Shown here in pieces: positions 32,501-33,912 of a DNA stretch of 33,912 bases. This DNA is from Patescibacteria group bacterium UBA6899 (GTDB taxonomy: Bacteria > Patescibacteriota > Minisyncoccia > Phycocordibacterales > UBA6899). Position 1 is the first letter of the stretch. Every line of letters starts with the position of its first letter. The notes under the pieces were generated by a model that ran no database searches, was not told the DNA's origin, and saw nothing but the letters and a program-made list of their open reading frames with translations. Where the stretch lies: the NCBI GenBank assembly GCA_002451235.1, contig DKBN01000006.1, forward strand, positions 33,838 to 67,749, written 5' to 3'. The position numbers and the translations under genes were made by a program.

Positions 32501-33513
32501 GTTTTCCAGCGAAAGAGCGTTAGGTACTCGCGGGCGATCTGATCATACCCCCTGATATATCTGAATTCTTGGATGCGATGCTCAAACGCCTCATGCACCT
32601 TCTCATCCGCCATCATCGCAATGGCATCTGTGAGGGCGTGTCTATCCTTCGGATCGACAAAAAGGCCTAGTTCTCCTATGCGGTCCCGGAGACCGTTATG
32701 CGCCGTCGAGATAAAGGGTTTCCCGAGCGAAAGACCTTCGAGGAGAATATTCGGGCTGTCTTCCGAATAAGACGGGAGAATGACCGCCCATGCGTCTTCT
32801 GTGTATCTCATTACCGTCTTGTGTGGTACGTCCATCAATAGGTCCAGGCGGATGTTCTCGGTGCGTTTCTCCGCCTCTGCGAACGCTTCTGTAAGCATGG
32901 GAAGGTTCTTGAGCGGGATATTCCGTCCTGCCCACAAGAAGATCTTTGTTTTCTCTTGTGTGACGATCCGGGGTTTCGGTTCGATCCAGTACGCGTTCTC
33001 AATGACCGTCACTTTTTTGGGCGGGATAGCATAAGCGCGAGCGCGGATCTCTGCTTGCCAGCGCGTCGAGAATATCACGTGCGGAGCGGCGGCGAAGACC
33101 CACGAGGTGAGTTTCATCATCCATCGCTCTCGGAACGCGAGGTGTCGTTTCCCGAAATAGAAATCCGGGAACGGAATGATCTCGCGCGTGCGATTCACAT
33201 ATCGCTCCCAAACCTGATCCCCCGCAACGCGGACTGCGGCGATTTTCCTGAGGATTCGCGCGCTGATCATAGCGGGCAATCCGATCGAAAGCGTATCGAG
33301 CGCGATCACGCCATCCACATGCAATGTTGCGACAAAAAGTTTCATGGTAAAAATCAATTGCCGAACTCCCCAAGGGAGAGCCAGAACCGAACCATACGAG
33401 ATGACGATCGGCGTGTGGCCAAGCAACTTGAATGCCTCCTCAAGTCCCCGAACATATGTCGCAGGTCCACCGACAGCTGGAGGGTAGAGCGGTGTCGCAA
33501 GTAATACCTTCAT
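32497..33513 (-). CDS. Family 4 glycosyltransferase
   Basis: The 338-residue GT-B enzyme starts MKVLLATPLYPPAVGGPATY (GT4 GG loop), with VIALDTLSIGLPAMI, VIENAYWIEPKP, KIFLWAGRNIPLKNLPML and LPSYSEDSPNILLEGLSLGKPFIS, whose E-x7-E is in the SEDSPNILLEG form. Three ATG codons in a row open the frame; I chose the third (33513) because TATAAT sits exactly six bases before it, so transcription would start on its A. This gene opens the GT4 pair at the right edge of the cluster. Confidence 0.92.
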   Translation of the reverse strand: MKVLLATPLYPPAVGGPATYVRGLEEAFKLLGHTPIVISYGSVLALPWGVRQLIFTMKLFVATLHVDGVIALDTLSIGLPAMISARILRKIAAVRVAGDQVWERYVNRTREIIPFPDFYFGKRHLAFRERWMMKLTSWVFAAAPHVIFSTRWQAEIRARAYAIPPKKVTVIENAYWIEPKPRIVTQEKTKIFLWAGRNIPLKNLPMLTEAFAEAEKRTENIRLDLLMDVPHKTVMRYTEDAWAVILPSYSEDSPNILLEGLSLGKPFISTAHNGLRDRIGELGLFVDPKDRHALTDAIAMMADEKVHEAFEHRIQEFRYIRGYDQIAREYLTLFRWKT

Positions 33514-33519
33514 CATCAT

Positions 33520-33525
33520 ATTATA
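33520..33525 (-). promoter_or_regulatory. Consensus -10 of a leaderless promoter
   Basis: TATAAT on the minus strand, six bases (ATGATG), then ATG at 33513. AGGACA lies 18 bases upstream as a possible -35. A terminator for the preceding gene lies about 170 bases farther up. Confidence 0.68.
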
Positions 33526-33698
33526 CCCTAGCGAGAGAGAACCTGTCCTTTCTTGTGCCGTTGAGACAGTATCAATGTTAGAAGGCTTGAATTACTTGGC
33601 GTGGTGGAAAGAATAAAGCCGATTCCCCGAAGTGGGAGCCAGTCAATTTCCAAGGAAGGTAAGGACAAGAAGGATGCGCAAATACAAATCATATATCC
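33526..33698. other. Intergenic stretch without a recognised gene
   Basis: Between the terminator and the -10 at 33520 no convincing coding frame is seen. An open minus frame runs through it, but it continues across the terminator hairpin and antisense to nothing recognisable, with no start signal. A regulatory leader cannot be excluded. Confidence 0.5.
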
Positions 33699-33732
33699 CA
33701 AAATAAAGAAAAGTGGCGGAGATTTCCGCCAC
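33699..33732 (-). terminator. Rho-independent terminator
   Basis: On the minus strand GTGGCGGA and TCCGCCAC (33732-33725 and 33720-33713) form a perfect 8-bp stem with a 4-base loop, followed by TTTTCTTTATTTT. It lies 16 bases after the stop at 33748. Confidence 0.9.
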
Positions 33733-33747
33733 CTGTATCCGTTCGAC

Positions 33748-33912
33748 CTACGGCATTGCTCGTGCGAGCAGGCCGTCGATCTCCTGGAGAATTTCGATCC
33801 TTTTCTCAAATGGGATCTTATAGAGCTTTGGAAAGACCATATGGGGAAGGATCGGCGCCCCAAGCATCCTGTCGTCGCCGCGGTGTGGCGGCTCCATGAT
33901 GGCGATGTCACC
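33748..33912 (-). CDS. C-terminal end of an unidentified protein (runs off window)
   Basis: From the window edge the minus frame reads 54 codons to a TAG at 33748, including DIAIMEPPHRGDDRMLGAP, LPHMVFPKLYKIPFEKR and IEILQEIDGLLARAMP. The amphipathic tail, normal codon use and the terminator right after it support a real gene. I do not recognise the family; the visible part is soluble. The terminator separates it from the glycan genes, so it need not share their role. Confidence 0.7.
   Translation of the reverse strand, partial: GDIAIMEPPHRGDDRMLGAPILPHMVFPKLYKIPFEKRIEILQEIDGLLARAMP

Noticed and set aside
33528..33911. A 127-codon minus-strand open frame
   Set aside because: It crosses a clear terminator and overlaps, in a different frame, a better-supported partial gene ending at 33748.
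1..33912. CRISPR array, tRNA or rRNA genes
   Set aside because: No regularly spaced repeats and no tRNA- or rRNA-like sequence were seen on reading through the window; a dedicated covariance search was not possible.

Overview
The window is most likely a chromosomal fragment of a Patescibacteria/CPR bacterium, probably of the Parcubacteria type. The sequence shows about 50% GC, the standard code (TGA is a real stop in many ATGA gene overlaps), very tight packing, a lone Elp3, a YvcK/CofD-like protein, and many small GtrA, FkbM, GT4 and zinc-ribbon methyltransferase genes. The lineage is inferred from gene content, not from a marker phylogeny. There are no rRNA, tRNA, CRISPR, transposase or integrase genes.

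Almost all of it is one long surface-glycan locus read on the minus strand, from 33.5 kb down to 1. Right end (33.9-25.2 kb): the tail of an unidentified gene with a terminator, two GT4 glycosyltransferases, a YvcK-like factor, a UDP-glucuronate 4-epimerase-like enzyme, and two short UDP-glucose dehydrogenase-like paralogs around a half-length GT4. A plus-strand TIM-barrel gene here has a perfect consensus promoter, an operator-like palindrome and its own terminator. Next is a divergent pair, Elp3 and a Trm9-like methyltransferase, which looks like a tRNA wobble-uridine module and not glycan synthesis. Middle (23.5-9.9 kb): GtrA, GDP-mannose 4,6-dehydratase, a polyprenyl-phosphate mannose synthase-like GT2, a zinc-ribbon methyltransferase, a GT-C-like membrane protein, two GT4s separated by a RelE/RHH toxin-antitoxin cassette, a Trm112-like/methyltransferase fusion, FkbM, a FemAB-like acyltransferase, a polysaccharide deacetylase, another methyltransferase, and a P-loop kinase fused to a GT4. 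Left end (9.9-0 kb): a plus-strand methyltransferase, a GT4, two DUF218-like paralogs, a C-methyltransferase, an RmlD-like reductase, a DUF616 protein, an asparagine synthase, a GT2 and the start of a Gfo/Idh/MocA oxidoreductase.

The enzymes fit synthesis of a decorated polysaccharide: GDP-4-keto-6-deoxymannose, UDP-glucuronate and deoxysugar branches, many sugar transferases, and methyl, acyl and deacetyl tailoring. No flippase, polymerase or ABC exporter is in the window.

Three observations stand out. (1) Both the toxin-antitoxin cassette and the plus-strand methyltransferase sit between a full-length GT4 gene and a second, broken copy of that gene's first 45-60 bases, each broken copy keeping the ATGA overlap with the upstream gene. 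Two unrelated cargoes appear to have entered the operon by the same route. (2) Many non-coupled genes have a -10-like box exactly six bases before the start codon, often as an extended TGn -10, which predicts leaderless mRNAs. Only a few genes have strong Shine-Dalgarno sequences. (3) The Elp3/Trm9-like pair, the kinase-GT4 fusion and the dehydrogenases without a UDP-binding domain are unusual and testable.
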